A stretch of 64,000 bases of DNA from JBARRO01 sp049644265 (GTDB lineage: Bacteria; Bacteroidota; Ignavibacteria; UBA10030). The DNA is taken from the NCBI GenBank assembly GCA_049644265.1, contig JBARRO010000224.1, positions 1-64,000 on the forward strand, given 5' to 3'. Position 1 is the first letter of the stretch; each line of letters opens with the position of its first letter. Positions 8,521 through 18,289 of this stretch are shown here, piece by piece. Below the pieces are notes generated by a model. That model saw only the letters and a list, made by a program, of their open reading frames with translations, was not told where the DNA came from and searched no databases. The position numbers and the translations under genes are program-made.

Positions 8521-10116
8521 CTATTCTTCGACGGGAGCGCTTGTTTCCGATTTCAGAAGATGGAAGTAAATGCCGTCCACCAGCGCTTTCCAGCTGGCTT
8601 CGATAATATCGGTTGAAACTCCCACCGTGTTCCAGGTTGCCTGGCCGTTCTTCGTGGTGATCAGAACGCGTACTTTGGCTCTGGTGCCTTCCTGTCCGTC
8701 CAAAACGCGTACTTTGTAATCTGCGAGAACCATTTCGCTGAGCTCAGGATAGAATTTTTCGAGCGCTTTTCGAAGAGCTTTGTCCAGCGCATTCACCGGC
8801 CCGTCCCCCTCGGCGGCCGTGTGTTCGACTTCCGATCCCACACGAACCTTAATTAACGCTTCTGCCACAGGTTTCGCCTCTTTTGACTCTTTGTGTATGA
8901 TCACCTTGAATCCCTCCAGCTCAAAAAACTCCCTCCACTCGTGCATGCGCTGCTTGATCAGCAGTTCCAGAGAACCGTCGGCATCCTCGAAACGGTATCC
9001 GTTAAACTCCTTGAGCTTGATATCATCGACAATGTTCTGCACGGCGGACGAATCGCCGCCCAATTCAATGCCCAATTCCCGCGCTTTGTAGACCACGTTG
9101 CTTCTGCCGGAAAGGTCAGACACCAGAACGCGCCGTTGGTTTCCGACGAGACCGGGGGAAATATGTTCATAGGTTTCCGGAGTTTTCATGACCGCACTGA
9201 CATGAACTCCTCCTTTATGCGCAAACGCGCTTTCGCCGACAAATGCAAGGTGTTTGCGCGGCGCGAGATTCGCCAATTCGCTGACGGTATGGGAGAGCTC
9301 CGTGATTCTCCGGAGCTGCGAATCGGAGACACACCGGTACCCGAGCTTGAGCTGAAGGTTCGGAATAATGGAACAGAGGTTTGCATTCCCGCATCTCTCA
9401 CCGTATCCGTTGATGGTGCCTTGAACATGGATGGCGCCCTCCAGCAGAGCTGCAAGTGTGTTTGCGACGGCCAGCTCGCAATCGTTGTGCGCGTGAATTC
9501 CGAGTGGGGCATGAATTTCGGCGCGAACCCGTCGAACCATTGCTGCCACTTCGTGCGTCATGGTCCCGCCATTTGTGTCGCAGAGAACGATGATATCGGC
9601 ACCGGCTCGTTCGGCTTCTTTCAGTGTTTGGAGGGCGTACTCAGCGTTCTCTTTGAAGCCGTCGAAAAAGTGTTCCGCATCGTAGATCACTTCCTTGTCG
9701 CGATTCTTGAGAAAGGCTACGGAGTCTGCGATGATCTCAAGATTTTCCGACTCGGAAATCTGGAGCGCGCGCCTTACATGGAGGAGCCATGTTTTGCCGA
9801 ATATCGTGACGACCGGTGTGTTCGCCTCCACGAGAGCGTTGAGATTCTCGTCGGTGTCAGCGGAATTCCTTGCGCGGCGCGTACTTCCGAATGCAGTAAT
9901 CCTCGCATGGTTGAGATGAAGTTCCTGAGCGCGCCTGAAGAACTCCAGATCGCGCGGGTTTGAGCCCGGCCATCCGCCTTCGATGTAATGAATTCCCATC
10001 GCATCGAGCTGTTCGGCAATTTTCAGCTTGTCCTCGACCGAGAAGGAAACATCTTCGCCCTGCGTTCCGTCGCGAAGGGTGGTATCATAGAGGAATATCT
10101 GATGAGATTGGTTCAT
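8521..10116 (-). CDS. cimA: (R)-citramalate synthase
   Basis: A 531-aa LeuA-like enzyme of the citramalate synthase type. It condenses pyruvate with acetyl-CoA to citramalate, opening a threonine-independent route to 2-oxobutyrate and isoleucine. The N-terminal YDTTLRDGTQGEDVSFS has T-Q-G where LeuA has E-Q-S-P, a CimA-type sign, with IEGGWPGSNP and the metal motif GIHAHNDCELA further on. The C-terminal third is a LeuA-type regulatory domain, probably binding isoleucine. The ATG at 10116 is chosen because family homology begins there; an upstream extension to 10260 looks non-coding and overlaps ilvC. No strong Shine-Dalgarno. Confidence 0.93.
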   Translation of the reverse strand: MNQSHQIFLYDTTLRDGTQGEDVSFSVEDKLKIAEQLDAMGIHYIEGGWPGSNPRDLEFFRRAQELHLNHARITAFGSTRRARNSADTDENLNALVEANTPVVTIFGKTWLLHVRRALQISESENLEIIADSVAFLKNRDKEVIYDAEHFFDGFKENAEYALQTLKEAERAGADIIVLCDTNGGTMTHEVAAMVRRVRAEIHAPLGIHAHNDCELAVANTLAALLEGAIHVQGTINGYGERCGNANLCSIIPNLQLKLGYRCVSDSQLRRITELSHTVSELANLAPRKHLAFVGESAFAHKGGVHVSAVMKTPETYEHISPGLVGNQRRVLVSDLSGRSNVVYKARELGIELGGDSSAVQNIVDDIKLKEFNGYRFEDADGSLELLIKQRMHEWREFFELEGFKVIIHKESKEAKPVAEALIKVRVGSEVEHTAAEGDGPVNALDKALRKALEKFYPELSEMVLADYKVRVLDGQEGTRAKVRVLITTKNGQATWNTVGVSTDIIEASWKALVDGIYFHLLKSETSAPVEE

Positions 10117-10184
10117 TGGGTCATTGATTCGTTGACGGTCGGTTGATTGAATGATGGATGATTCGGTCGTCGGTTCGTCTCCGC

Positions 10185-11243
10185 TCAATCTTTTTTCCAG
10201 TTTTCCGGCCGCAGCGATCGAACGGCAGCACCGGCCTTCCACATTTCGGAGTTTTTCCATTCGTTCAGCTCGGACTGGAGTTTCTCTCGATAATCGGGCG
10301 CGCCGCAGGTATCGAGAACCCGTTTCGTTTCAATTCCCTCCTTCACATTCCTGTACAATTGTTCAAAGAGCGGTTTCACTGCGGATTCAAACCGTTTTGA
10401 CCAGTCGAGAGCTCCTCGCTGCGCCGTGGTGCTGCACGAGGCGAACATCCAATCCATCCCATTCTTCCCGATCAACGGGTAAAGGCTCTGCGTTGCTTCT
10501 TCAACCGTCTCGTTGAACGCTTCACTCGGTGAATGGCCCATCGCCCGCAGCGTGTCGAATTGCGCTTTCATTACTCCGGCGATGGCACCCATCAGCACGC
10601 CGCGTTCCCCTGTCAGGTCGCTGTAGACTTCATTCTGGAATGTTGTGGGAAACAAATATCCCGATCCAATCGCCATACCGAGTGCAATCGCCCGTTCCCT
10701 CGCCCGTCCGGTGGCGTCCTGAAACACGGCGAAGCTTGCATTGATGCCGCTCCCTGCGAGATAATTGGACCGGACCGTACGGCCGGCTCCTTTGGGAGCG
10801 ACAAGGATGACGTCGATCTCCGGCGGAGGCACGACTCCGGTCTGATCCTTGAACACGACGGAGAATCCATGGGAAAAGTAGAGAGCCTGACCCTTCCTGA
10901 GATTCCGCTTGACGACCGGCCACTGTTCTTTTTGTCCGGCGTCGGAAAGCAAATATTGGACCACCGTCGATTGACGGACGGCTTCCTCGATATCGGAGAA
11001 AAGATTCTTTCCTTCCTTCCACCCATCTTTTATCGCATCGTTCCATCCTTTTCCTCCCTTGCGCTGTCCGATGACAACTTTGATCCCGTTGTCTTTCAAA
11101 TTGAGTGACTGACCTTGACCCTGGGGTCCATATCCAATAATTCCCACGACCTCGTTTGCGAGGACCTTTCGGGCCTTTGCCAGAGAGAATTCCTCTCGTG
11201 TCACGACTTCTTCTTTCACACCACCAAAGTTCATAAATGCCAT
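10185..11243 (-). CDS. ilvC: Ketol-acid reductoisomerase
   Basis: A 352-aa NAD(P)H- and Mg-dependent enzyme, second step of Val/Ile synthesis. The dinucleotide-binding loop IIGYGPQGQGQSLNL and the following GQRKGGKGW are clear, as are the acidic metal-binding helix (SDLTGERGVLMG) and a C-terminal knotted domain. Somewhat longer than the common class I length (~330 aa). ATG at 11243 has AGGAG nine bases upstream. It lies between gltB and cimA with short gaps (about 29 and 68 nt). Confidence 0.95.
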   Translation of the reverse strand: MAFMNFGGVKEEVVTREEFSLAKARKVLANEVVGIIGYGPQGQGQSLNLKDNGIKVVIGQRKGGKGWNDAIKDGWKEGKNLFSDIEEAVRQSTVVQYLLSDAGQKEQWPVVKRNLRKGQALYFSHGFSVVFKDQTGVVPPPEIDVILVAPKGAGRTVRSNYLAGSGINASFAVFQDATGRARERAIALGMAIGSGYLFPTTFQNEVYSDLTGERGVLMGAIAGVMKAQFDTLRAMGHSPSEAFNETVEEATQSLYPLIGKNGMDWMFASCSTTAQRGALDWSKRFESAVKPLFEQLYRNVKEGIETKRVLDTCGAPDYREKLQSELNEWKNSEMWKAGAAVRSLRPENWKKD

Positions 11244-11272
11244 GGCTGTTGTTCTCCTGTTTTCTGTGCAAA

Positions 11273-14200
11273 TCAGACACGATGGTCCGCACGCTGTGTT
11301 TCCCCCATGGTCGCTGGAGGAGCCATTTGTTTGGGAACGATTTTCCGGAACCTTTTTTGGTACTCCTGCCAGCGGGTCAGCACTTCCTGAGCTCTTTCGC
11401 TGTTGGTCGCCTCCAGATGCCGATAGATGACAGCCTGCAGAAATCGGACGTCCTCTCCTTCTTCCAGCTCTTTGATATCAATCAACTCCGTGTTACATTT
11501 CTTGCGGAAATCTCCCGCCGGGTCGAATACATACGCGGTTCCTCCGGTCATGCCGGCGCCAAAATTGCGTCCTGTTCTGCCGAGGACGACCACTGTTCCC
11601 TGCGTCATGTATTCACATCCGTGGTCGCCAACGCCCTCGACGACAGCAAGGGCACCGCTGTTGCGAACTGCGAATCGTTCTCCGGCACGGCCTGCCGCGA
11701 AGAGCGCGCCTCCGGTTGCGCCATACAGAACGGTATTTCCCATAATCACTTCCTCCGATGCATGTCGCCGATTGCCCGGAGGCATCATGATGATTTCCCC
11801 ACCACACATTCCCTTTCCCACGTAATCATTGGCCTCGCCCGTGAGAACCATCCTGATTCCATGGACAAGGAATGCCCCGAAACTCTGGCCTGCGCTTCCG
11901 GCGAACCGAAGCTCGATGGTGTGGGGATGCAGGCCCTGGTCGCCGTAGAGATAAGCGATTTCGCCGGAGAGTTTCGTCCCCACCGAGCGGTTTGTGTTAC
12001 GAATCCTGTAACTCCGGACGACTGACGTCTTCTCCCTGATCGCATCCTTCACATCCTGCAGGATCGTATCATCCAGGGGTTTGTCGGGCCTGTCGTTTCT
12101 GTACCAAACGCGAAGCCGCTGGTCGTGATCATCGTGCCGGCGGCTCAGGAGCGCCGAGAGGTCGACGGTGTTTGCCTTCGGGTGTTCGAGGATCGTACGC
12201 TGCTGGAGCAGGTCCGTACGGCCGATAATTTCGTTCAAAGAGCGAAAGCCGAGGCCCGCAAGGATTGTGCGAATGTCCTCTGCAACGGCATTCAGGTAGT
12301 TGATGAGCATTTCCGGCTTTCCGTCGAACCGTTCTCGAAGCGATTCATCCTGCGTTGCTATTCCCACCGGGCAGGTATTCAAGTGACACTGTCGGACGTA
12401 GCGGCAGCCGAGCGACATCAAAGCCGCAGTTCCGAAGTTGTATTCCTCCGCTCCAAGCATCGCTGCGATGACGACGTCGCGACCGGTTTTCATTCCGCCG
12501 TCAACCCGAAGTGTGACGCGTTCTCTCAGGCCATTCATCACGAGCACTTGTTGGGCCTCCGCAATGCCAAGTTCCCAGGAAGCACCCGCATTTTTGATCG
12601 AGCTCAACGGAGAGGCGCCCGTCCCCCCCTCGTGTCCGCTGATCAGAATGACATCCGCATAGGCTTTCGCAACCCCCGCAGCAATTGTTCCGACGCCAGC
12701 TTCAGAAACCAGCTTGACACACACGCGCGCCCGCGGGTTTGCCTGCTTCAGGTCGTAAATCAGCTGCGCGAGGTCTTCGATACTATAGATGTCATGATGC
12801 GGCGGCGGAGAAATCAGCGCCGTTCCCGGAATTGCTCTCCGGAGTCTGGCAATCAAGGGAGAAACCTTGTTCCCGGGAATCTGCCCGCCTTCGCCGGGCT
12901 TCGAACCCTGCGCCATTTTGATTTCAAGCTCTTTCGCACTCGCGAGATATTCCGCGGTAACGCCAAAGCGTGCGGAGGCAACCTGTTTGATGGCGCTGTT
13001 CGCCCAATCGCCGTTTTCAAAGGCCCGGAATCTTCGCGGATCTTCGCCGCCTTCTCCGCTGTTGCTCTTGGCGCCAATACGGTTCATGGCGATCGCGATC
13101 GTCTCGTGCGTCTCCGGTGAAAGGGACCCGAGAGACATCGCCGCCGTCGTAAAGCGTCGGCGAATTTCTTCGACAGGCTCGACTTCTTCGACCGGAACCG
13201 GATTGTTTGGCTTCCGGAAGCGGAGAAGGTCTTTGATGCCGACCGGAACATTCGCTCCGATGGCTTCCTTCAGATGCTCGTATTCCTCTGCCTGTCCCGA
13301 GACTCTGAACTTCTGCATCGCGCGCAACGCGTCGGGCGACCAGGCACGCCGTTCGCCGTTCTTGCGAAACCGATAATTGCCCTCGTCAAGAAGCGCAGCC
13401 GTTGTCATCCTGTAGCCGTTTGCATGGCGCGCCAGTGCTTCACGGGCGATATCGCGCAAGCCCAGTCCACCGATTCGCGAAGGAGTGCCCGTGAAATGTC
13501 GATCGACAACTTCCTTCGAGATACCGACAGCCTCAAAGATCTGGGCACCGCGATATGAACCGAGTAAGGAGATCCCCATCTTTGAGATGACCTTGAGGAT
13601 TCCGATCTCCAGAGCATTCCGATAGTTCGTACATGCCTGCTGATTGGTAAGACCTTTCACATCACCCGAGTTCACCATTGCCGCGATCGTTTCATATGCG
13701 AGCCAGGGATTAACGGCATTTGCTCCGTACCCGATCAGCGTTGCGAAATGGTGGACATCGCGCGGTTCGCCTGTTTCTGCAACGACACTCAGCTTGAGCC
13801 GTTTCCCTGTGCGAAGCAGATGGTTGTGTACCGCACCCACAGCGAGCAGAATCGGGATCGGCACATGTTCGCTGTCCGTTCCCCGGTCGCTCAGAACCAC
13901 GAGGAACTTCCCTTCGTCTGCGGCAACTTCGGCGGCCTTGCAAAGCTTCTCCAGAGACTGCTCCAACCCTTCTTCACCGTCGGCCACTTCAAAGAGCACC
14001 GGGAGAACCGCCGTCTGAAAATCAGGATCGTCGATCGACCGGAGTTGTTCCAATTCCGAATCAAACAACACGGGACTCTCAAGCTCCACTTGCTTCGCAT
14101 GCTCGGGCGTTTCTCCGAACCAGTTCCGGCGGTATCCGAGCTTACTGGTCAACGACATCACCAGTCGTTCACGAAGCGGGTCGATGGGAGGATTCGTCAC

Positions 14201-15772
14201 CTGGGCGAATTGTTGACGGAAGTACGACGGGAGCAATTTTGGCAGCCTCGAAAGGACTGCAAGCGGAGCGTCATCTCCCATGGAAGCGACAGGTTCTTTG
14301 GCGCCCTCCACCATCGGTCTGATGAGATGCGTCAGTTCCTCAACACCGTAACCAAAGCAAAGTTGTTTCCTGACAAGCCCGAGCGCAGCCGCTCGTTGAG
14401 TGTCTTCCGGTGCAGGCACGCAAGCTGGTTCATTCTTCTTCGGCAACCGATAGATGTTCCTCACCCAGCGCGAGTACTCGCGCATTCGTGCGATTTCGTT
14501 CTTGACATCCAGATCCTTGAGAAGCACACCTCTGGCGGTGTCGACGGCAATCATCTGACCGGGACCGAGTCTCCCCTTTTCGACAACGTTCGCATCGTCG
14601 ATTTCGAGCGCACCGACCTCCGAACCCAAGACGAGATACCCGTCGGACGTGATCTTGTAGCGCGCAGGCCGTAGTCCGTTCCTGTCCAGCGTTGCGCCAA
14701 CCACGGAGCCGTCGCTGAACATCAGAGCGGCCGGACCATCCCACGGTTCGCTGAAACATTCGTTATAGTCGTAGAAGTCCTTTACCTGCTGGTGAAGGTC
14801 ATCGCGTGCGCGCCATGCCTCGGGGACGAGCATCATCATTGAATGAAGAACCTGCCGTCCCGAAAGAGTGAGGGCCTCAAGGGCGTTGTCGAGATTGGCG
14901 GAATCGCTGCCCCCCGGCTGAATCAGCGGCCTGAGGACCTTCACATCTTCTCCCCAGAGATCCGTCGCAATTTCTGCTTCCCGGGCGCCGGTCCATATGC
15001 GATTTCCCTGGATGGTATTGATTTCACCGTTGTGAGCGAGCATGCGGAATGGCTGGGCCAGGCTCCATGTCGGGAACGTGTTCGTGCTGTACCGTTGGTG
15101 ATAGATTGCGAACGCGGATTCGAACGACGGATTCTTCAAATCCGGATAAAACTTGTCGAGGGCAGTGGCCACCATCAGTCCCTTATACACAATCGTGCGA
15201 CTCGAGAACGAACACACATAGAAATTCTTCACCCGCGTTTTCAACACATGTTTTTCAATCTCTTTTCGGGAGAGAAACAAGCGCCGTTCAAATTCCGCAG
15301 CGCTGATATGCTTCGGTTTTCTCAAGAGAACCTGCTGGATCCGCGGGACGGTAAGCGAAGCGCCCACTCCGATCACCGACGGATCAACCGGAACGTTTCG
15401 CCAGCCGAGAATTCCGAGGCCGCGGCATGTGATCACGTGCTCGACAAGTGCCTTGCAGAGCGCGTAGGCATCATCGTCGCTCCCGGGCATGAACATCATT
15501 CCGACGGCGAGGTCGCTTTCCTGCTCCAGTTTCGAGGCCAGGTCCGGCACAGACTGCAGGAACAGCTTCACCGGCAGTTGTGTCAGAATCCCCGCACCGT
15601 CCCCGGTCTGCGTGTCGGCCGCGACAGCCCCCCGATGTGTGAGGTTACAGACCGACCGGATCGCATTCCGAACCACGCCGGAACTCCTCTCCCCGGAGAT
15701 CTTCGCAACGAAACCGGTGCCACACGCATCATGCTCAAAACGGGCGTCGTACAACGGAAACCGTTCTTCCAT
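11273..15772 (-). CDS. gltB: Glutamate synthase large subunit
   Basis: A 1499-aa GOGAT alpha subunit. An N-terminal class II glutaminase domain begins at the catalytic Cys of DACGTGF after a ~15-residue propeptide; the central and FMN-binding barrel domains follow, with the 3Fe-4S cysteines in CRYVRQCHLNTCPVGIATQ, and a C-terminal GXGXG beta-helix domain. It makes glutamate from glutamine and 2-oxoglutarate. The ATG at 15772 is chosen because GGAAGG lies 7 nt upstream and the propeptide length then fits; ATGs at 15787 and 15805 are alternatives, and a longer reading would overlap ilvN. No gltD (NADPH-oxidising partner) is seen in this window. Its position inside the ilv block links amino-donor supply to transamination. 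Confidence 0.96.
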   Translation of the reverse strand: MEERFPLYDARFEHDACGTGFVAKISGERSSGVVRNAIRSVCNLTHRGAVAADTQTGDGAGILTQLPVKLFLQSVPDLASKLEQESDLAVGMMFMPGSDDDAYALCKALVEHVITCRGLGILGWRNVPVDPSVIGVGASLTVPRIQQVLLRKPKHISAAEFERRLFLSRKEIEKHVLKTRVKNFYVCSFSSRTIVYKGLMVATALDKFYPDLKNPSFESAFAIYHQRYSTNTFPTWSLAQPFRMLAHNGEINTIQGNRIWTGAREAEIATDLWGEDVKVLRPLIQPGGSDSANLDNALEALTLSGRQVLHSMMMLVPEAWRARDDLHQQVKDFYDYNECFSEPWDGPAALMFSDGSVVGATLDRNGLRPARYKITSDGYLVLGSEVGALEIDDANVVEKGRLGPGQMIAVDTARGVLLKDLDVKNEIARMREYSRWVRNIYRLPKKNEPACVPAPEDTQRAAALGLVRKQLCFGYGVEELTHLIRPMVEGAKEPVASMGDDAPLAVLSRLPKLLPSYFRQQFAQVTNPPIDPLRERLVMSLTSKLGYRRNWFGETPEHAKQVELESPVLFDSELEQLRSIDDPDFQTAVLPVLFEVADGEEGLEQSLEKLCKAAEVAADEGKFLVVLSDRGTDSEHVPIPILLAVGAVHNHLLRTGKRLKLSVVAETGEPRDVHHFATLIGYGANAVNPWLAYETIAAMVNSGDVKGLTNQQACTNYRNALEIGILKVISKMGISLLGSYRGAQIFEAVGISKEVVDRHFTGTPSRIGGLGLRDIAREALARHANGYRMTTAALLDEGNYRFRKNGERRAWSPDALRAMQKFRVSGQAEEYEHLKEAIGANVPVGIKDLLRFRKPNNPVPVEEVEPVEEIRRRFTTAAMSLGSLSPETHETIAIAMNRIGAKSNSGEGGEDPRRFRAFENGDWANSAIKQVASARFGVTAEYLASAKELEIKMAQGSKPGEGGQIPGNKVSPLIARLRRAIPGTALISPPPHHDIYSIEDLAQLIYDLKQANPRARVCVKLVSEAGVGTIAAGVAKAYADVILISGHEGGTGASPLSSIKNAGASWELGIAEAQQVLVMNGLRERVTLRVDGGMKTGRDVVIAAMLGAEEYNFGTAALMSLGCRYVRQCHLNTCPVGIATQDESLRERFDGKPEMLINYLNAVAEDIRTILAGLGFRSLNEIIGRTDLLQQRTILEHPKANTVDLSALLSRRHDDHDQRLRVWYRNDRPDKPLDDTILQDVKDAIREKTSVVRSYRIRNTNRSVGTKLSGEIAYLYGDQGLHPHTIELRFAGSAGQSFGAFLVHGIRMVLTGEANDYVGKGMCGGEIIMMPPGNRRHASEEVIMGNTVLYGATGGALFAAGRAGERFAVRNSGALAVVEGVGDHGCEYMTQGTVVVLGRTGRNFGAGMTGGTAYVFDPAGDFRKKCNTELIDIKELEEGEDVRFLQAVIYRHLEATNSERAQEVLTRWQEYQKRFRKIVPKQMAPPATMGETQRADHRV

Positions 15773-15815
15773 GGCGGAGCCTTCCATTTGTGGATGATGG
15801 TTCATTGCGAACTCG

Positions 15816-16355
15816 TCAGACTTCTCCCTGAAACTCGCGCTTGATCGCGACTCTACCGGTGCGGGCCATTTCCTTGATGCCGAAAGGTTCGAGCATCTTG
15901 ATGATCGCATCGACCTTCTGCTGACTCCCGGTGGCTTCCAGAGTCAGCGTTTTGGGGCTGATATCAACGACCTTTGCCCGGAAGATTTCTCCCACTTGCA
16001 TGATTTCTGACCGTGATTCAGGGTTCGATTGAACTTTCACGAGCACCAGCTCGCGCTCGACGAAGTTTTCAAACGTCAGGTCAACGACCTTGATGGTATT
16101 GATGAGTTTGTTCAGCTGCTTCATGATCTGTTCGATCACCTGGTCGTCGCCCTCCGTCACGATCGTCATGCGGGAAATGCCCTCCTCCTCGGTCGATCCG
16201 ACCGAGAGGCTGTCGATATTGTAACCCTTGGCCGCAAACAACCCCGCGATTCTGTTGAATGCGCCGAATTTGTTCTCGACGTGGATCGAGATCGTGTGCT
16301 TTTTGAGGTGTCCCTCACTAACGATATGGGGACTGACGAGTTGGGAAGAAGTCAT
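15816..16355 (-). CDS. ilvN: Acetolactate synthase small (regulatory) subunit
   Basis: A 179-aa subunit with an N-terminal ACT domain (HTISIHVENKFGAFNRIAGLF) that binds valine, and a second C-terminal ACT-like domain typical of IlvN/IlvH. It activates IlvB and gives feedback control. ATG at 16355 is chosen; a TTG six codons upstream is possible. Neither has a good Shine-Dalgarno, because the spacer to ilvB is a word-repeat cluster. Confidence 0.93.
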   Translation of the reverse strand: MTSSQLVSPHIVSEGHLKKHTISIHVENKFGAFNRIAGLFAAKGYNIDSLSVGSTEEEGISRMTIVTEGDDQVIEQIMKQLNKLINTIKVVDLTFENFVERELVLVKVQSNPESRSEIMQVGEIFRAKVVDISPKTLTLEATGSQQKVDAIIKMLEPFGIKEMARTGRVAIKREFQGEV

Positions 16356-16379
16356 AGGAGTTTGGGCTTTCAAGTTTCG

Positions 16380-16458
16380 AGTTTGGAGTTATGAGTAATG
16401 AGTTGTGAGTTATGAGATGACCTATCAAACTTTAAACTCTGAACTTTAAACTTGTCTT
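16380..16458. repeat. Degenerate word-repeat cluster between ilvB and ilvN
   Basis: The 105-nt ilvB-ilvN spacer is made of ATGAGT/GAGTTATGAG words followed by CAAACTTTAAACT words. The part at 16391-16418 is identical over 28 bp to 5069-5096 between leuC and leuD. No coding potential. Confidence 0.8.
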
Positions 16459-16460
16459 AT

Positions 16461-18230
16461 TCACCCTTTCCCCAATACCACCACCTCATCGGTGATCACT
16501 TCGCCCTCTGCGTTCAACTCAACCGGTTCCGGCGTGTCGAGCATTTCATTAACAGTTTGGCCCGCAGGGATCATGGGATAGACATTGTCTTCCTTTGCCA
16601 CGACAAACTCGACGAGGATGGGTCCGCCTTTGTGTTGCATTGCCTTGCGGACGGCAGCTTCGACTTCCGACGTTTGAGTCACTCTCATCGCCGGGCAGCC
16701 GAAAGCTTCCGCAAGCTTCACAAAATCCGGATTGTAGAGCTCGACGTGTGAATAGCGTCGCCGCCAGAACAGCTCCTGCCATTGTCGCACCATGCCCAGG
16801 AACCCATTGTTGATGATGAAAATCTTCAACGGCACTTTGTGCTCGACGATGGTCGCCATCTCCTGCAGGTTCATCTGGAATCCACCGTCCCCGCTGATGG
16901 AAACTACCGGCAGATCGTTGCGTCCGAACGCCGCTCCCATCGCTGCGGGAAGCGAGAAACCCATCGTGCCCAGTCCTCCCGATGTAATGTGTGAGCGCGG
17001 ATGGACCCACGTGAAGAACTGCGCCGTCCACATCTGATGTTGTCCAACGTCCGTCACCACGACCGCGTCGCCCTTCGTGATTTCGCCCAACTTGTGGATG
17101 ACGTGTTGCGCACGCAGTGCGCTTCCCTGTTTGTACCTGAGTGGATGCTCGGCTTTCCACTGATCGATGGTCTTGAGCCAGTCCGCCGTGTCGAGTCTTC
17201 GTGTTTGCTCGCTCAGTTTGTTCAGCACGAGCTTGACATCGCCTACAATCGGAACGTCGACCTTGACGTTCTTACTGATCGCGGACGGGTCGATGTCGAT
17301 GTGGATCTTCTTCGCTTCGGGAGCAAACGCTTCGACCTTGCCCGTCACACGGTCATCAAACCGGGCTCCCACGGCGATCAGGACGTCGCAGAAATTCACA
17401 GCCATGTTGGAGTACCACGTTCCGTGCATTCCCAACATTCCCATGGACAGGCGATTCGTTTCCGGAAATGCGCCGAGACCGTGGAGCGTGGTGGTCACGG
17501 GACACTGAAGCTTTTCGGCGAGTGCCGTGAGTTCGTCCGCGGCGTTCGATTGAATGGCTCCCCCTCCGACATACAGTACCGGCCGTTTTGCCGAGTTGAT
17601 AAGCTCAGCGGCTCTCCGGACCTGCTTCATATGACCTTCAACGGTCGGGTTGTAACTCCTGAGTTCAACCGTCTTCGGATATTCGAATGTGGTTTTTTGC
17701 GCCATCACGTCTTTTGGAAGATCAACGAGCACGGGACCCGGCCGGCCGGTCGTTGCGATGTAGAACGCCTCCTTGATCGTCGCTGCGAGTTCCCGCACAT
17801 CTCTCACGAGGTAGTTGTGCTTCGTGATGGGACGTGTGATCCCGACAATATCCGCTTCCTGAAAGGCATCGTTTCCGATAAGTCTCAACGGGACCTGACC
17901 CGAAAACACGACGATCGGGATGGAATCCATGAACGCGTCGGCGATGCCGGTTACGGTGTTGGTCGCTCCGGGGCCGGATGTCACGAGGGCGACACCGGGC
18001 TGACCCGTTGCCTTGGCATATCCCTCAGCCGCATGGGTCGCACCCTGCTCGTGACGGACGAGCACGTGATTGATGTCAGAAAGATCGACCAGCGCATCGT
18101 AGACGCCGATGATCGCTCCCCCCGGATATCCGAAGACAACCTCAACGCCTTCTGCAATAAGCGATCGGACGAAAATTTCCGAACCGGTCATCATTTTGCC
18201 GTTTGATTGTGGGGTGTTGGATGAGGGCAT
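16461..18230 (-). CDS. ilvB: Acetolactate synthase large (catalytic) subunit
   Basis: A 589-aa ThDP enzyme, first common step of Val/Leu/Ile synthesis. The catalytic Glu is in VRHEQGATHAAEGYA, the FAD/central domain is intact, and the ThDP motif starting GDGGFQMN and ending in IINN is present. ATG at 18230 has AAAGGA eight bases upstream; a longer frame to 18272 is unsupported. Partner of IlvN just downstream. Confidence 0.95.
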   Translation of the reverse strand: MPSSNTPQSNGKMMTGSEIFVRSLIAEGVEVVFGYPGGAIIGVYDALVDLSDINHVLVRHEQGATHAAEGYAKATGQPGVALVTSGPGATNTVTGIADAFMDSIPIVVFSGQVPLRLIGNDAFQEADIVGITRPITKHNYLVRDVRELAATIKEAFYIATTGRPGPVLVDLPKDVMAQKTTFEYPKTVELRSYNPTVEGHMKQVRRAAELINSAKRPVLYVGGGAIQSNAADELTALAEKLQCPVTTTLHGLGAFPETNRLSMGMLGMHGTWYSNMAVNFCDVLIAVGARFDDRVTGKVEAFAPEAKKIHIDIDPSAISKNVKVDVPIVGDVKLVLNKLSEQTRRLDTADWLKTIDQWKAEHPLRYKQGSALRAQHVIHKLGEITKGDAVVVTDVGQHQMWTAQFFTWVHPRSHITSGGLGTMGFSLPAAMGAAFGRNDLPVVSISGDGGFQMNLQEMATIVEHKVPLKIFIINNGFLGMVRQWQELFWRRRYSHVELYNPDFVKLAEAFGCPAMRVTQTSEVEAAVRKAMQHKGGPILVEFVVAKEDNVYPMIPAGQTVNEMLDTPEPVELNAEGEVITDEVVVLGKG

Positions 18231-18289
18231 GGGTTGGATCCTTTCAAGATTGTTAACGCATGCCGACGACATGAGTCGTCAGCTTCAGT

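Noticed and set aside
10117..10260. Longer CimA starting at 10260
   Set aside because: The added residues overlap ilvC, lack homology and the LeuA/CimA fold starts at the ATG at 10116.
15806..15910. Longer GltB starting at 15910
   Set aside because: It would overlap the end of ilvN by 95 nt and give an unusually long propeptide; a good ribosome site exists before 15772.
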